From Marinilabiliaceae bacterium (lineage in GTDB: Bacteria; Bacteroidota; Bacteroidia; Bacteroidales; Marinilabiliaceae): 58,328 nucleotides of DNA. The translations under genes were made by a program, and so were the position numbers. The notes under the pieces are model-generated. The model saw only the letters and a list, made by a program, of their open reading frames with translations, made no database searches and had not been told where the DNA came from. Shown here one piece after another: positions 6,714 to 16,139 of this stretch (position 1 is the first letter of the stretch; every line of letters starts with the position of its first letter). Where the stretch lies: contig JABUTU010000076.1 of NCBI GenBank assembly GCA_021443545.1, positions 1 through 58,328 on the forward strand, given 5' to 3'.

Positions 6714-7247
6714 ATGAAACGTATTGTTATTATATTCGCTATGCTGCTTAGTATGACAGCAGTTTGTTTTGGTCAGTACTCTACAACAGAGGGTGATGCC
6801 AAGCCTTTGAAGGAAGGTGGTGATTTGGTTGTAACTTTCGACTTTGAAGGTGCAACTTTCGATAAGTCACAGGCTCTCTCTGATAAGTATGAGAATTTGA
6901 CTTCTCTCGTGTCAAAGGTTCCAGCCAATTTCAAGTCAGGTTTTTCTGAAACCAGCAAGAAGTCAAAAATCGTTGACAATGCATCTGACGCTAAGTATGA
7001 TGTTAATATCAAGGTGACTAACATGGACTTGTACTTCAAGGTGATGAGCGTAGTTCCTGGTAATGTTACTAAAGTATGGGCTACCATCACAATTAAAGAC
7101 ATTGCAACTGGTGAACTAATCTGTACTATAGATGTTGATGAGTGTGCTGGCGAACGTGACTTCACAATAGATGATAGTTTCGCAAAGTGCTTTGTACGAC
7201 TTGGTGAGGACTTCGGTACAATCGTGAAGAAAGGCAAAGCGAAGTAA
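6714..7247 (+). CDS. Small secreted protein of unknown function
   Basis: A 177-aa protein with a clear signal peptide (MKRIVIIFAMLLSMTAVCFG, cleavage near residue 20). The mature part has a VVTFDFEGATFDKS segment and alternating beta-like strands, with three Cys in the C-terminal half (ICTIDVDECAG, FAKCFVRLG). I recognise no family. It has its own downstream terminator and is separated by 415 bases from the radical SAM gene, so co-transcription with that locus is uncertain. Confidence 0.8.
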   Translation: MKRIVIIFAMLLSMTAVCFGQYSTTEGDAKPLKEGGDLVVTFDFEGATFDKSQALSDKYENLTSLVSKVPANFKSGFSETSKKSKIVDNASDAKYDVNIKVTNMDLYFKVMSVVPGNVTKVWATITIKDIATGELICTIDVDECAGERDFTIDDSFAKCFVRLGEDFGTIVKKGKAK

Positions 7248-7269
7248 TCATATAATTATTATTAGAATG

Positions 7270-7310
7270 AAAATCCCCTCCTTGGACATGACTCCAGGGA
7301 GGGGATTTTT
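7270..7310 (+). terminator. Terminator after the small secreted protein gene
   Basis: AAATCCCCTCC (7271-7281) pairs with GGAGGGGATTT (7298-7308) and the hairpin runs directly into T7306-7310. It lies 23 bases after the stop codon of the upstream plus-strand gene. Confidence 0.88.
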
Positions 7311-7393
7311 GATATATTTATGATTTGCAGATTTATGTAGCAAGAGAAAAAAGCCAATTATATTGCTACAAAATGTTTAGCGAATGACGATAG

Positions 7394-8719
7394 TTATTTT
7401 ATTTCTGCTCCGCGGTAGTAGTCGAGAATCTTTATTCTGAAGGCCAGCTCGTACTTGGCTTGTACCATCTCGGCTGCGGAACGCGACCACGACGTCAAGG
7501 CCTCGTTGTAGGCTGTCTGTGTCGAACGTCCTGCTTCAAACTTGCGCGTCTGGACATCAAGCGCATCACGAGATGCCTGTTCTGCAGCCACGCTCGATTC
7601 GTATGTGCTCGAGGCTGAAAGAGCATTGTAGTAGGCTTGCTGTATCTCCTTGTAGAGCGTCTTCTTTGTCTGCTCAATTTCAATCGTCGTATTGACCTTC
7701 TCTACTTTGGCTGATCTCACCTGGTTCTTGACCGAGAATCGAGAAAAGATAGGAATGCTCAGATTCAAGGATATATACTTGTTGAGGTTTTGATCTAACT
7801 GATCACCAAACGACGATTCAAAGTTTGACCCTGAGACACTGTAGTAACTTGTACCAATTCCCGCCGAGAGCGAGAGAGAGGGGTAGTGCCCAGCTTTTGC
7901 ATTAGTGATTGCCTCATCGGCACTCTTCTCACGTAGCATGGCTGCCTTGATGTCGTTGCGCGAAGTGAGAGCCTCGGCGTAGATTTGTTCTGGCGATGTC
8001 ATGCCATCAAGTGAGGTCAGGTCGTATTCGGGTATCGCAATCTCCATTCCTTCTGGTGTCGACAACTCAAGAAGCTGACTCAAATCTAACAAGGCCATTT
8101 TATAGTCGTTCTCAGCCTTCACGAGCGTCATCTGGTCAGAAGCAACGCGGCTACGTGCCTCGCTGATATCCGATTCTGCTGCGCGGCCCTGCTTGAGAAG
8201 TTCCTCTTTTTGAGTGAGCTGACTCTGTGAGAGCTCAAGCTGCTTCTTGTCGACCTCTACCAACTCTTTAGCATATAATACCTGCAGATATGCTTGTGCT
8301 ACATTGATACCTATGTCCTCCTTTGCATTCTCAAGATCCGCAATAGCCGCATCGAGGTTCAACTGTGCCTCTCTCCTTTGGGCAGCACGTCCAAACTCAA
8401 AGAGACTCATATGAGCACTTACGTCGAAACTCGTGTTCTGAACATTATGGTTGGCGTAGGTATTGTTTGATGTCAGACTGCGTCCGAAGTTAAATGATTG
8501 CCCAATAGACCCTGAAACAGTAGGCAGATACTGCATCTTGGCATTGTCAAGATTAATCTCGTTTCGCTGACGTGTTTGCTCCATCTGCTTGACATTCAGG
8601 TTGTTTTCGATTGCGTAATCGATACACTCTTTCAGAGTCCAGACTCTCTTCTCCTGTGCGTTGGCCAAGGTGCCACACAGAATAATGATTGAAAGAGTTA
8701 GATATGCTATTCTGTTCAT
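7394..8719 (-). CDS. TolC-family outer-membrane efflux protein
   Basis: A 441-aa outer-membrane channel subunit. A signal peptide (MNRIAYLTLSIIILCGTLANAQ) is followed by WTLKECIDYAIENNL, the usual opening of outer membrane efflux proteins, and by two long alpha-helical repeats with periodic Ala/Gln/Glu. I chose the ATG at 8719: it begins the signal peptide, follows AAAGAG, and leaves a 10-base gap to the adaptor gene. An in-frame ATG at 8746 would overlap the adaptor and add nine Lys-rich residues. It is the last gene of the ABC ATPase-permease-permease-adaptor-TolC operon. Exported substrate unknown. Confidence 0.92.
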   Translation of the reverse strand: MNRIAYLTLSIIILCGTLANAQEKRVWTLKECIDYAIENNLNVKQMEQTRQRNEINLDNAKMQYLPTVSGSIGQSFNFGRSLTSNNTYANHNVQNTSFDVSAHMSLFEFGRAAQRREAQLNLDAAIADLENAKEDIGINVAQAYLQVLYAKELVEVDKKQLELSQSQLTQKEELLKQGRAAESDISEARSRVASDQMTLVKAENDYKMALLDLSQLLELSTPEGMEIAIPEYDLTSLDGMTSPEQIYAEALTSRNDIKAAMLREKSADEAITNAKAGHYPSLSLSAGIGTSYYSVSGSNFESSFGDQLDQNLNKYISLNLSIPIFSRFSVKNQVRSAKVEKVNTTIEIEQTKKTLYKEIQQAYYNALSASSTYESSVAAEQASRDALDVQTRKFEAGRSTQTAYNEALTSWSRSAAEMVQAKYELAFRIKILDYYRGAEIK

Positions 8720-8729
8720 CTCTTTAAAT

Positions 8730-9833
8730 TTAATCTTCAACTTCAATTTCTTTGCCTTGAAGTGGCTCTTCGAGTGTTATGCCACTCTTAACCTCAATCT
8801 TAACACCATCGCTCATGCCAGTTGTAATCTGGCGGCGTTCGAAGACCTGTCCGTTAAGGCTATCCGTCAATACACTTACGAATGAACTGTCGCCCGAAAA
8901 CTCAATGACTGATTCTGGAATGCATAAAACATCTTTTGCCGATTGAAGCACTATTTCTGCATTTGCTGAATATCCAGAGCGGATGGTGACACTGTCAGGA
9001 ACAGTTATGCTTGCCTTTATCTCAAACTGATTAGCTCCGTTCTCTTCAACACCTTTTGGTGATATGTATTCAAGAGTGGCATTGAACGACATGTCCTGAA
9101 TGGCTCCCAAAGTGATTTTGACAGGCATTCCCTCGTGGATTCGACCCACCTCGGTCTCGTCAATATTGCCTCTGAAAATCAGGTCGTTCATGTCGGCAAT
9201 TGTTGCTATTGTAGTTCCATCATTCATCGTGTTGGCTTGAATGACGGAGTTTCCTATTTTGACAGGTACGTCGAGGATGAGACCCGTTATCGTTGAGCGG
9301 ATGAGAGTTGAGCTCATTGAAGCAGAGCTCTTTGTGATACCATCGCGGACAATCTCCAACTGGTCCTTAGCAACCTGCAACTCCTCCTGAGCTTGCTTGA
9401 GTTTAAGGGCATCGTTCTCGTACTCCTCCTGACTTATGAATTTCTTTTCAAGAAGATTCTTGGAACGTTCTTCATTAAGCTGGCTCTGCTTGAGTTCCAT
9501 TTCTGCCAGACGAACGCGGCTCTCAGCTGAATTGAGCTGCCCGAGTTCTGGTATGACTTTAACCTTGGCTATGATGTCGCCCTCCTTGATGCTTTGTCCC
9601 GCCTCTTTGTAGATTTCGCTGATAATGCCAGAAATCTGTGGCTTGATGTCAATCTCGTCGCGTGGTTCTATCTTGCCAGTTGCAAGGGTTGTGCGCTCAA
9701 GACATGAGATTTCTGCTTTTACAATCTCATATTTTGTCTCTTTGGGTTGCGACTTCTGATATAAGAAAACAAAAGTCCAGATAAATATAACGGCGATGAG
9801 TATGCCGATGAAGATTTTAATGTATTTTTTCAT
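8730..9833 (-). CDS. MacA/HlyD-type periplasmic adaptor
   Basis: A 367-aa membrane fusion protein. An N-terminal transmembrane anchor (residues 5-25) is followed by a barrel-sandwich start (ATGKIEPRDEIDIKPQISG), a coiled-coil hairpin rich in Glu/Gln/Lys (about 105-175) and a beta-barrel region. In MacA-like systems it joins the ABC permeases to the TolC channel. It sits 10 bases before the TolC gene and 22 bases after the second permease gene. Confidence 0.93.
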   Translation of the reverse strand: MKKYIKIFIGILIAVIFIWTFVFLYQKSQPKETKYEIVKAEISCLERTTLATGKIEPRDEIDIKPQISGIISEIYKEAGQSIKEGDIIAKVKVIPELGQLNSAESRVRLAEMELKQSQLNEERSKNLLEKKFISQEEYENDALKLKQAQEELQVAKDQLEIVRDGITKSSASMSSTLIRSTITGLILDVPVKIGNSVIQANTMNDGTTIATIADMNDLIFRGNIDETEVGRIHEGMPVKITLGAIQDMSFNATLEYISPKGVEENGANQFEIKASITVPDSVTIRSGYSANAEIVLQSAKDVLCIPESVIEFSGDSSFVSVLTDSLNGQVFERRQITTGMSDGVKIEVKSGITLEEPLQGKEIEVED

Positions 9834-9855
9834 ATCTATATATTTTATTTTTCAA

Positions 9856-11103
9856 TTATTCTTCTCTCATGGCCTCTACAGGCTTTATTTTCATTGCTCT
9901 TAGTGCTGGAGCTAATCCAGCAACAGCTCCGAGGGCGGCTATCAGGATACAAACACCCACGGCAACGCCGAAGGTTGTCTGAAATCCATAAGAGCGACCG
10001 AAGTCATCTACCTGAGTAGAGTCAAAGATGTTCAGGATGCCAACACCTGCACATATTCCAAACATACCAGCTATCAGAGTCAGAATAAGACTCTCTGCAA
10101 GAATCTGCTGCATGATGTCTTTTGGTTGTGCACCGATGGCTCTTCTGATACCTATCTCGACTGTACGCTCCTTGACTGTTACCATCATGATATTTGAGAC
10201 TCCAATAATTCCCGCTAATAGAGTGCCCAAGCCAACAAGCCATAGAAGGATGTCGATTCCTATGAATAGGTTGTCAACGATGGAGAACATCTCCTCAGCA
10301 TTTAACAAGCCCAATGCATCGGGGTCTGTCGGAGCAATCTGGTGCGAACTGTATATGATCTGCTTGACCTTATCTTCAATCTCGCTTATTTTATGTCCCG
10401 GTTTAGATGTGAAGCAGATGATGCCAAGTTCGTTACCTTGGTTGTATGCCTTCTGCATTGTCGTGAGGGGTATCGTAATAGCATCCGAAGAACTTCCGTT
10501 TATACTGATATTAGACTCTCTGACATCAACTCCGATAATTGTATAGTATATACTATTTACTTTGATTCGCTCGCCACAGGGGTCTGTTCCCTTCTCAAAA
10601 AATGCGTTGTAAACATTCTTTCCTATTACGCATACCTTGCGACATTCGCGGATGTCAATCTCGTTGATGAAACGCCCATATATGAGGTCGGCATCTTCAA
10701 TATAGTGATAATTGGCAAGAACACCCTTGATGTTGCCGTCGTTGAATTTTTTGTCTTTATACACTGGTGAAGAATTCCACGTCGCATTCATGGCACTGAT
10801 GTGCTCAATTTCAGGAATGTTCTTTTTGATGTTCTCCAAATCGTCAGTCGTCAGATCCCACCATCTTCCTTTGCGAAATCCTTTGTATGGAATCGTTGTT
10901 CTCTGACTATATGCAAAGCACGAGTTCGTTGCAAATCCATCAAAGTTACTGTACATCATGGCTTTAAAACCATTGCCACCGCCGAGCAGCATTATCAGCA
11001 TGAAGATGCCCCAGAAGACTCCAAACGCAGTAAGCAGACTTCTCGATTTGTTTTGTGTGAGTGTCCGTATGATCTCCTCAAAAGTATCTCTGTCGATTCT
11101 CAT
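9856..11103 (-). CDS. MacB-like ABC transporter permease (second)
   Basis: A 415-aa permease with one N-terminal membrane helix (LLTAFGVFWGIFMLIMLLGG), a large periplasmic MacB_PCD-type domain and three C-terminal FtsX-type helices. The conserved cytoplasmic loop VKERTVEIGIRRAIGA precedes the second helix pair, and the end is ALRAMKIKPVEAMREE. No ATPase domain is fused, unlike E. coli MacB; the ATPase is the separate gene upstream. Its start overlaps the previous permease's stop by four bases, implying translational coupling. It presumably pairs with that paralogue as a heterodimer. Confidence 0.93.
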   Translation of the reverse strand: MRIDRDTFEEIIRTLTQNKSRSLLTAFGVFWGIFMLIMLLGGGNGFKAMMYSNFDGFATNSCFAYSQRTTIPYKGFRKGRWWDLTTDDLENIKKNIPEIEHISAMNATWNSSPVYKDKKFNDGNIKGVLANYHYIEDADLIYGRFINEIDIRECRKVCVIGKNVYNAFFEKGTDPCGERIKVNSIYYTIIGVDVRESNISINGSSSDAITIPLTTMQKAYNQGNELGIICFTSKPGHKISEIEDKVKQIIYSSHQIAPTDPDALGLLNAEEMFSIVDNLFIGIDILLWLVGLGTLLAGIIGVSNIMMVTVKERTVEIGIRRAIGAQPKDIMQQILAESLILTLIAGMFGICAGVGILNIFDSTQVDDFGRSYGFQTTFGVAVGVCILIAALGAVAGLAPALRAMKIKPVEAMREE

Positions 11104-12353
11104 CCTCTCATCGCTTCTATTGGTTTCACATTCGTGGCCTTTTTTGCCGGAAAGAACCCAGCCAGAGTGCCAGCAATAATTAAAGTCAGTGTCGCGTACA
11201 AAGCAGTGCTAATCTCTATGGTCGGGTTAGAGAAGACAGTCATGTCACTCCCTTGATTTGCCTCGTTAAGAACGTTTGCCACAATCTCAGTCACTCCGAT
11301 GCCACAAACCATACCGATATATCCGAAGAATGTTGTTATCACTATGCTCTCTGTAACTATCAGTGATAGAATCTGGTAAGGCTTGGCTCCCAACGCCTTA
11401 CGTATTCCAAATTCCCTTGTTCTCTCCTTGACAGTGATTAGCATAATGTTTGAGACACCAACTATTCCGCTCAAGAGTGTCAGTATGCCTACAATCCAAA
11501 TAGCATTTGTTAGTAATACCGAAGCTGCCTGAGTCTGTAGATGTTGTTTCAGACGGTTCCATATCCACATGGCATTGCTGTCCTCGGCATTGAAACGATG
11601 CTTCTTGCCTAACTCCTGCCGAATCTTAGAGTCGAGAAATTCATTCTGAACCTGTTCGTCTGTGAGGTTTTTGACAGCCACATTAATCCTCATTCTTTGA
11701 TTTTGCAATGCATTAGAATAGATAGATATGTATGTGTTGAACGGTATATATATAGATGGATTACCATCGTTACTGTCAGCTTTGTATAGACCGACAATCT
11801 TGTATGCTATCTTATTCATTGTCAAGAATTCACCGATTGGGTCGCTGCCATCGGGAAAGAGCGTCTCGGCTGTTCTGTCGCTGATAATAACAATTTTTCG
11901 CTTGTCAGCCATATCTTGCTGGTTAATAAACCTGCCACTGAGAATTTTGATTCCCCATAGGTTTGCAGCAAGTGGGGTCGTTGCAGTAATACTTGAATTG
12001 ACATAGTCTTTGCCATGAGATATGACCATACTGTTGCTTTGAACCTCAGTGTCAATGTCTTCTATATACTCCGAAAACTTACTTCGTAACATATTCAGGT
12101 CACTCTCAACAAAGTGAATGGCTCGTCCCTCTTTGAGGCCCTCATACTCAATAGAGGTCCAGCCCGGACTGATTCTCATCGTGTTTAGTTTCTCTTCACT
12201 GTTGTTCATCGTGAAAGAGTTGGAGAGGCCATTTCCCGCTCCCAAAAGGATAATCAGTATGAAGATACCCCATGAGACAGCAAAGCCAGTCAGAGCTGTG
12301 CGCAACTTGTTGCGTTTCAGAGTGCCTATTATTTCAAATGCCGTATCTAACAT
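11100..12353 (-). CDS. MacB-like ABC transporter permease (first)
   Basis: A 417-aa permease with the same plan as its neighbour: N-terminal helix (LTGFAVSWGIFILIILLGAG), periplasmic domain, then three helices with VKERTREFGIRKALGAKPYQ and the ending KKATNVKPIEAMRG. It is clearly a diverged paralogue of the downstream permease. It lies nine bases after the ATPase stop and overlaps the next permease by four bases. Confidence 0.93.
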   Translation of the reverse strand: MLDTAFEIIGTLKRNKLRTALTGFAVSWGIFILIILLGAGNGLSNSFTMNNSEEKLNTMRISPGWTSIEYEGLKEGRAIHFVESDLNMLRSKFSEYIEDIDTEVQSNSMVISHGKDYVNSSITATTPLAANLWGIKILSGRFINQQDMADKRKIVIISDRTAETLFPDGSDPIGEFLTMNKIAYKIVGLYKADSNDGNPSIYIPFNTYISIYSNALQNQRMRINVAVKNLTDEQVQNEFLDSKIRQELGKKHRFNAEDSNAMWIWNRLKQHLQTQAASVLLTNAIWIVGILTLLSGIVGVSNIMLITVKERTREFGIRKALGAKPYQILSLIVTESIVITTFFGYIGMVCGIGVTEIVANVLNEANQGSDMTVFSNPTIEISTALYATLTLIIAGTLAGFFPAKKATNVKPIEAMRG

Positions 12354-12362
12354 GATTATTCT

Positions 12363-13073
12363 TTATTTGGAAGTTGCCGCAATCCAGAAATCGTGGTTGC
12401 TATTGTCTGTGATGTTGCCTATGATGCCATCCTTGATGTGGACAATCTTGTCGGTCTCGTTAGCAACACCACTCTCGTGAGTCACAACGACAATAGTCAT
12501 TCCGTCATTCTTATGCAGGTCTTTTAATATATCCATAACCTCGACAGAGGTCTTTGAATCAAGAGCGCCCGTTGGCTCGTCTGCCAGTATAATCTGAGGA
12601 TGCGTAATCAGCGCCCTGGCAATAGCGACACGTTGCTTCTGTCCGCCCGACATCTCACTTGGCATGTGATTGGCCCAATCCTTCAACCCAAGTCGGTCGA
12701 GATACTCCATCGCCATCACATTACGCTTTCTCCTGCTTACCCCTTGGTAGAAGAGAGGTAGTGCTACGTTCTCAACAGCATTCTTGAATGATATGAGGTT
12801 AAAAGACTGGAATATGAAACCGATAAGACGATTTCTGAATTCTGCACTCTTGTTCTCTGATAGCCCCTTGACAAGATTGCCAGCCAAGTAATAATCTCCC
12901 GAATCGTAAGTGTCAAGAATACCAAGAATGTTCAATAGCGTCGATTTCCCAGAACCCGATGCCCCCATAATTGAAACAAATTCCCCTCTTGCAATGTCTA
13001 AGGAAATGCCCTTTAATACATGCAACGGAGCCCCATTGTTGTATGTCTTGTTTATCTCTTTTAGATGTATCAT
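12363..13073 (-). CDS. ABC transporter ATPase, MacB/LolD type
   Basis: A 236-aa nucleotide-binding subunit. Walker A GASGSGKST is at 37-45, the Q-loop in GFIFQSFNLI at about 85-94, the signature MSGGQKQR at 141-148 and Walker B IILADEP at 161-167, followed by the H-loop VVVTHE. This subclass drives MacB-type export or LolCDE-type lipoprotein release; the adaptor and TolC genes downstream favour efflux. It is the first gene of the five-gene operon, with a consensus promoter upstream. Confidence 0.94.
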   Translation of the reverse strand: MIHLKEINKTYNNGAPLHVLKGISLDIARGEFVSIMGASGSGKSTLLNILGILDTYDSGDYYLAGNLVKGLSENKSAEFRNRLIGFIFQSFNLISFKNAVENVALPLFYQGVSRRKRNVMAMEYLDRLGLKDWANHMPSEMSGGQKQRVAIARALITHPQIILADEPTGALDSKTSVEVMDILKDLHKNDGMTIVVVTHESGVANETDKIVHIKDGIIGNITDNSNHDFWIAATSK

Positions 13074-13110
13074 GGTCTTCTTATTAGTGTTCTATTTTAA
13101 TAGTACACTG

Positions 13111-13141
13111 CAAAGGTAAGTGTGTTTTTGGAAAATACAAT
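13111..13141 (-). promoter_or_regulatory. Promoter of the ABC efflux operon
   Basis: On the minus strand, ATTG (13141-13138; one mismatch from TTTG), a 19-base spacer and a perfect TACCTTTG (13118-13111). This gives a leader of about 30 bases to the ATPase ATG at 13073. Confidence 0.65.
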
Positions 13142-13261
13142 AGATAGAGGTGTTAAATATGGTTAATTGGCAAGGAGGCGTATCTACTATATACAACCAT
13201 ATTTTTAGTAAAAAATAAAGAGAATAGGGCTAATGAGTCGGATTAATTGCTATATTCGCAA

Positions 13262-13468
13262 ATGATGGAGTTGTTAAGAAATATATTCAGATTCTACAAA
13301 GAGGGCTTCAGTGGTATGACTTGGGGCAGGTCTTTGTGGATATTGATAATGGTGAAACTGGTTTTTCTGTTTCTGATAATGCGACTTTTTTTCTTCCGGC
13401 CTGCTATGGAGGGGCTTTCGGAGGATGAGAAGGTTGAAGTAGTCGTTGAAAGACTGACTGCACCATAA
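13262..13468 (+). CDS. DUF4492 small membrane protein linked to cytochrome bd
   Basis: A 68-aa protein with one hydrophobic segment (SLWILIMVKLVFLFLIMRLFFF) between a basic/aromatic N-terminus (FRFYKEGFSGMTWG) and an acidic tail. It matches what I know of DUF4492, a family commonly found directly before cydA in Bacteroidota. The start is the ATG at 13262 (or the next codon, 13265); a TTG at 13247 is less likely. CydA begins 53 bases downstream. By position it may be an accessory or assembly subunit of the oxidase, analogous in size to CydX; that is inference. Confidence 0.85.
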   Translation: MMELLRNIFRFYKEGFSGMTWGRSLWILIMVKLVFLFLIMRLFFFRPAMEGLSEDEKVEVVVERLTAP

Positions 13469-13521
13469 GTGCGTTTCTGGCTTCTGCATTGTGTCATGTA
13501 GTAATTTAAAACATCAATAAT

Positions 13522-15000
13522 ATGGATGCTTCGTTGATTGATTGGTCCAGATTGCAGTTTGCGATGACTGCCGCATACCATTGGATTTTTGTACCGCTTA
13601 CGTTAGGACTATCCCTTATTGTCTCTGTTATGGAGACTCTCTTTGTGGTTTATAAAGATGAGTTCTGGAAAAGGGTGACGAAGTTTTGGATGAAGATTTT
13701 TGCAATAAATTTTGCTGTTGGCATTGCGACGGGTATAATTCTTGAGTTTGAGTTTGGCACCAACTGGAGTAATTATTCATGGTTTGTTGGCGACATATTT
13801 GGTGCACCTCTTGCCATTGAGGGTATCTTTGCCTTCTTCATGGAGTCTACATTCTTCGCAGTAATGTTTTTCGGGTGGGATAAGGTTAGCTCACGTTTTC
13901 ATCTGACTTCGACGTGGCTGACTGCTGTTGGAACATCGCTGTCGGCCTTTTGGATTTTAGTAGCAAACGGCTGGATGCAGCATCCGGTCGGAACAGAGTT
14001 TAATCCTGATACAGTCAGAAGTGAGATGATTTCCTTCTGGGCTGTTGTCTCTAATCCTGTTGCTCTGAGTAAGTTCTCACACGCCATCTTCAGTGGCTGG
14101 ATGACTGGTGCCATTGTCGTTGCAGGCATCAGTTCGTGGTATCTGCTTCGTAAGCGTGAGGTGCGTTTTGCTTCTTCGAGTATCTTGGTTGCATCTATCA
14201 TTGGTATAATAGGAGGATTAGCTACAATGATGTCGGGTGATAAGTCTGGTGTTGATATTGCAAAATACCAGCCTATGAAGCTTGCAGCGGCGGAGGGGTT
14301 GCGCGACGGAGGAAAAGCTGCCTCCTTCTCGATTGTGCCGGGAGTGGAGATTCCTGGCATGCTATCAATCCTTGCAACCCATGATATTGATGGATATGTT
14401 CCAGGTATTAATGATATATTAAATGGTTACACCGATAATGATGGAAATGTTGTGCCATCGGTTAAGGAGAAGATTGAGAGAGGACACGAGGCTATTGCGG
14501 CTTTGAAGCGTTATAGAGAGACTAAAGAGTCGTCTCCCGATGTGTCGTTCAAGAGCCTTAAGTCGTTTCAGGAAAACTCGCAATATATGGGGTATGGCTA
14601 TCTCTCGTCACCTGATGCTGTGATTCCTTCCATTCCTTTGGTTTACTGGAGTTTCAGAGCTATGGTAGGGTTAGGTTCATTCCTGATGTTGTTGCTTTTT
14701 ATTTTATCCTACTTCACGTGGAAGAAGAGACTTGAGAATCTCAAATGGTTGCATTGGGTGACTATTTTATCCATACCGCTTGTTTATATATGTGGACAAG
14801 CAGGATGGATTGTTGCGGAGGTCGGTCGTCAGCCTTGGACTATTCAGGATTTGTTGCCCGTGAATGTAGCTGTGTCAGCTTTGGACTCAGGGGCTGTTCA
14901 GACAACCTTCTTCCTCTTCTTGTCGGTTTTCGCGCTGTTTTTAGTTATTGAGCTTTCAATATTGATTAAGGCAATTAAAAAGGGTCCTCAAGTGGACTGA
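13522..15000 (+). CDS. cydA: Cytochrome bd ubiquinol oxidase subunit I
   Basis: A 492-aa, multi-spanning haem-bearing subunit of the bd-type terminal oxidase, which reduces O2 to water with quinol. The expected haem ligands are present: His20 (AAYHWIFVPLTLG), His187 (FSHAIFSGW) and Met381 (FRAMVGLG). The acidic channel residues Glu100 and Glu108 (GAPLAIEG, FFMEST) and the quinol-side GRQPW motif (435-439) are also present. The length indicates a short Q-loop. CydB starts 14 bases downstream. Confidence 0.96.
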   Translation: MDASLIDWSRLQFAMTAAYHWIFVPLTLGLSLIVSVMETLFVVYKDEFWKRVTKFWMKIFAINFAVGIATGIILEFEFGTNWSNYSWFVGDIFGAPLAIEGIFAFFMESTFFAVMFFGWDKVSSRFHLTSTWLTAVGTSLSAFWILVANGWMQHPVGTEFNPDTVRSEMISFWAVVSNPVALSKFSHAIFSGWMTGAIVVAGISSWYLLRKREVRFASSSILVASIIGIIGGLATMMSGDKSGVDIAKYQPMKLAAAEGLRDGGKAASFSIVPGVEIPGMLSILATHDIDGYVPGINDILNGYTDNDGNVVPSVKEKIERGHEAIAALKRYRETKESSPDVSFKSLKSFQENSQYMGYGYLSSPDAVIPSIPLVYWSFRAMVGLGSFLMLLLFILSYFTWKKRLENLKWLHWVTILSIPLVYICGQAGWIVAEVGRQPWTIQDLLPVNVAVSALDSGAVQTTFFLFLSVFALFLVIELSILIKAIKKGPQVD

Positions 15001-15014
15001 TAGGAGGTTAAGAT

Positions 15015-16139
15015 ATGACGTATCAATTTTTACAGGAATATTGGTGGTTTCTGGTATCACTTTTAGGTGCTTTGTTGGTATTTCTGATGTTTGTTCAGGG
15101 AGGAAACTTCTTGGCAGTCGTTCTGAAAATTAACGATGTTGAGAAACGTATGATAATAAACTCGACGGGCCGGAAATGGGAGATTACATTCACAACATTG
15201 GTCACATTTGGTGGTGCTTTCTTCGCCTCGTTCCCACTCTTTTACAGCACAAGTTTTGGAGGTGCCTATTGGGTATGGGTAATACTTCTCTTTACATTTG
15301 TCTTTCAAGCTGTCTCATATGAGTTTCAGAATAAGAATGGTAATCTCATAGGGTCGAAGCCGTTTCGGATTTTTTTAGCTTTAAATGGTTTGATGGCGCC
15401 ATTCCTTATAGGGACGGCAGTCGGGACATTCTATACGGGTTCTGATTTTCTGATTGATAAGAGTTCCTTCTATGCTGGAGGGGAGCCTGTAATAAGTCGG
15501 TGGGGTAGTGAGTGGCATGGTCTCGAGGCACTTGCTCAGCCGTGGGCTGTTGTCTTAGGTATAGCTGTTTTTCTACTTGCAGTCATGTTGGGAGCGTTAT
15601 ATGCTATTAATAATATAGTGGACAACAATCTTGGAGCTAAGATGCGTAAAGCAGTTAAGTATTTTGGTGCTTCATTTGTCATTATTTTTGTTGTATGGCT
15701 TGTGCATCTTCTATTGTCGCAGGGCTTTTCTGTCGATTCTGAAGGTGTTGTACGATTAGAGGCATATAAGTATCTGAACAATCTGCTTGATATGCCTATT
15801 ATTCTTGTTGTTATGCTCATAGGTGTAGTGCTTGTTCTATTTGGGTGGTATAAGGGAGCGTTCACGCATTCAGTCAAGGGTATTTGGTTATCTGGTATTG
15901 GAACAGTAATAACGGTCCTGTCGCTTCTTCTGACAGTAGGGTACAATGATACAGCTTATTATCCCTCCATTACCGACCTGCAAAGTTCGCTTACTATAAG
16001 GAACAGTTCATCGAGTCTCTTTACCCTACGCACAATGTTTTGGGCATCACTTGCAGTCCCCTTGGTTGTTGCATATATAGCCTACGCATGGCATTCAATA
16101 GACAGAAATCCCATCACTAAAGATGAGATTGAAGAGTAA
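15015..16139 (+). CDS. cydB: Cytochrome bd ubiquinol oxidase subunit II
   Basis: A 374-aa polytopic subunit. The N-terminus (LQEYWWFLVSLLGALLVFLMFVQGG) matches CydB, and conserved segments include KWEITFTTLVTFGGAFFASFP and LRTMFWASLAVPLV. It follows cydA after 14 bases and completes the oxidase. No clear terminator was seen in the 234 bases that separate it from the convergent gene. Confidence 0.95.
   Translation: MTYQFLQEYWWFLVSLLGALLVFLMFVQGGNFLAVVLKINDVEKRMIINSTGRKWEITFTTLVTFGGAFFASFPLFYSTSFGGAYWVWVILLFTFVFQAVSYEFQNKNGNLIGSKPFRIFLALNGLMAPFLIGTAVGTFYTGSDFLIDKSSFYAGGEPVISRWGSEWHGLEALAQPWAVVLGIAVFLLAVMLGALYAINNIVDNNLGAKMRKAVKYFGASFVIIFVVWLVHLLLSQGFSVDSEGVVRLEAYKYLNNLLDMPIILVVMLIGVVLVLFGWYKGAFTHSVKGIWLSGIGTVITVLSLLLTVGYNDTAYYPSITDLQSSLTIRNSSSSLFTLRTMFWASLAVPLVVAYIAYAWHSIDRNPITKDEIEE

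Noticed and set aside
7336..7370. 8-bp inverted repeat TGTAGCAA/TTGCTACA as the tolC terminator
   Set aside because: It lies near the tolC stop, but has a 19-base loop and no strong T-run on the minus strand; too weak to list.
10028..11256. Plus-strand frames over the ABC permease genes
   Set aside because: They are antisense shadows; the minus-strand permeases have full FtsX/MacB motifs and coupled overlaps.
13251..13258. TATATTCG as a promoter for the cyd operon
   Set aside because: It has no TTTG partner at the right distance and would start transcription at or past the ATG at 13262.
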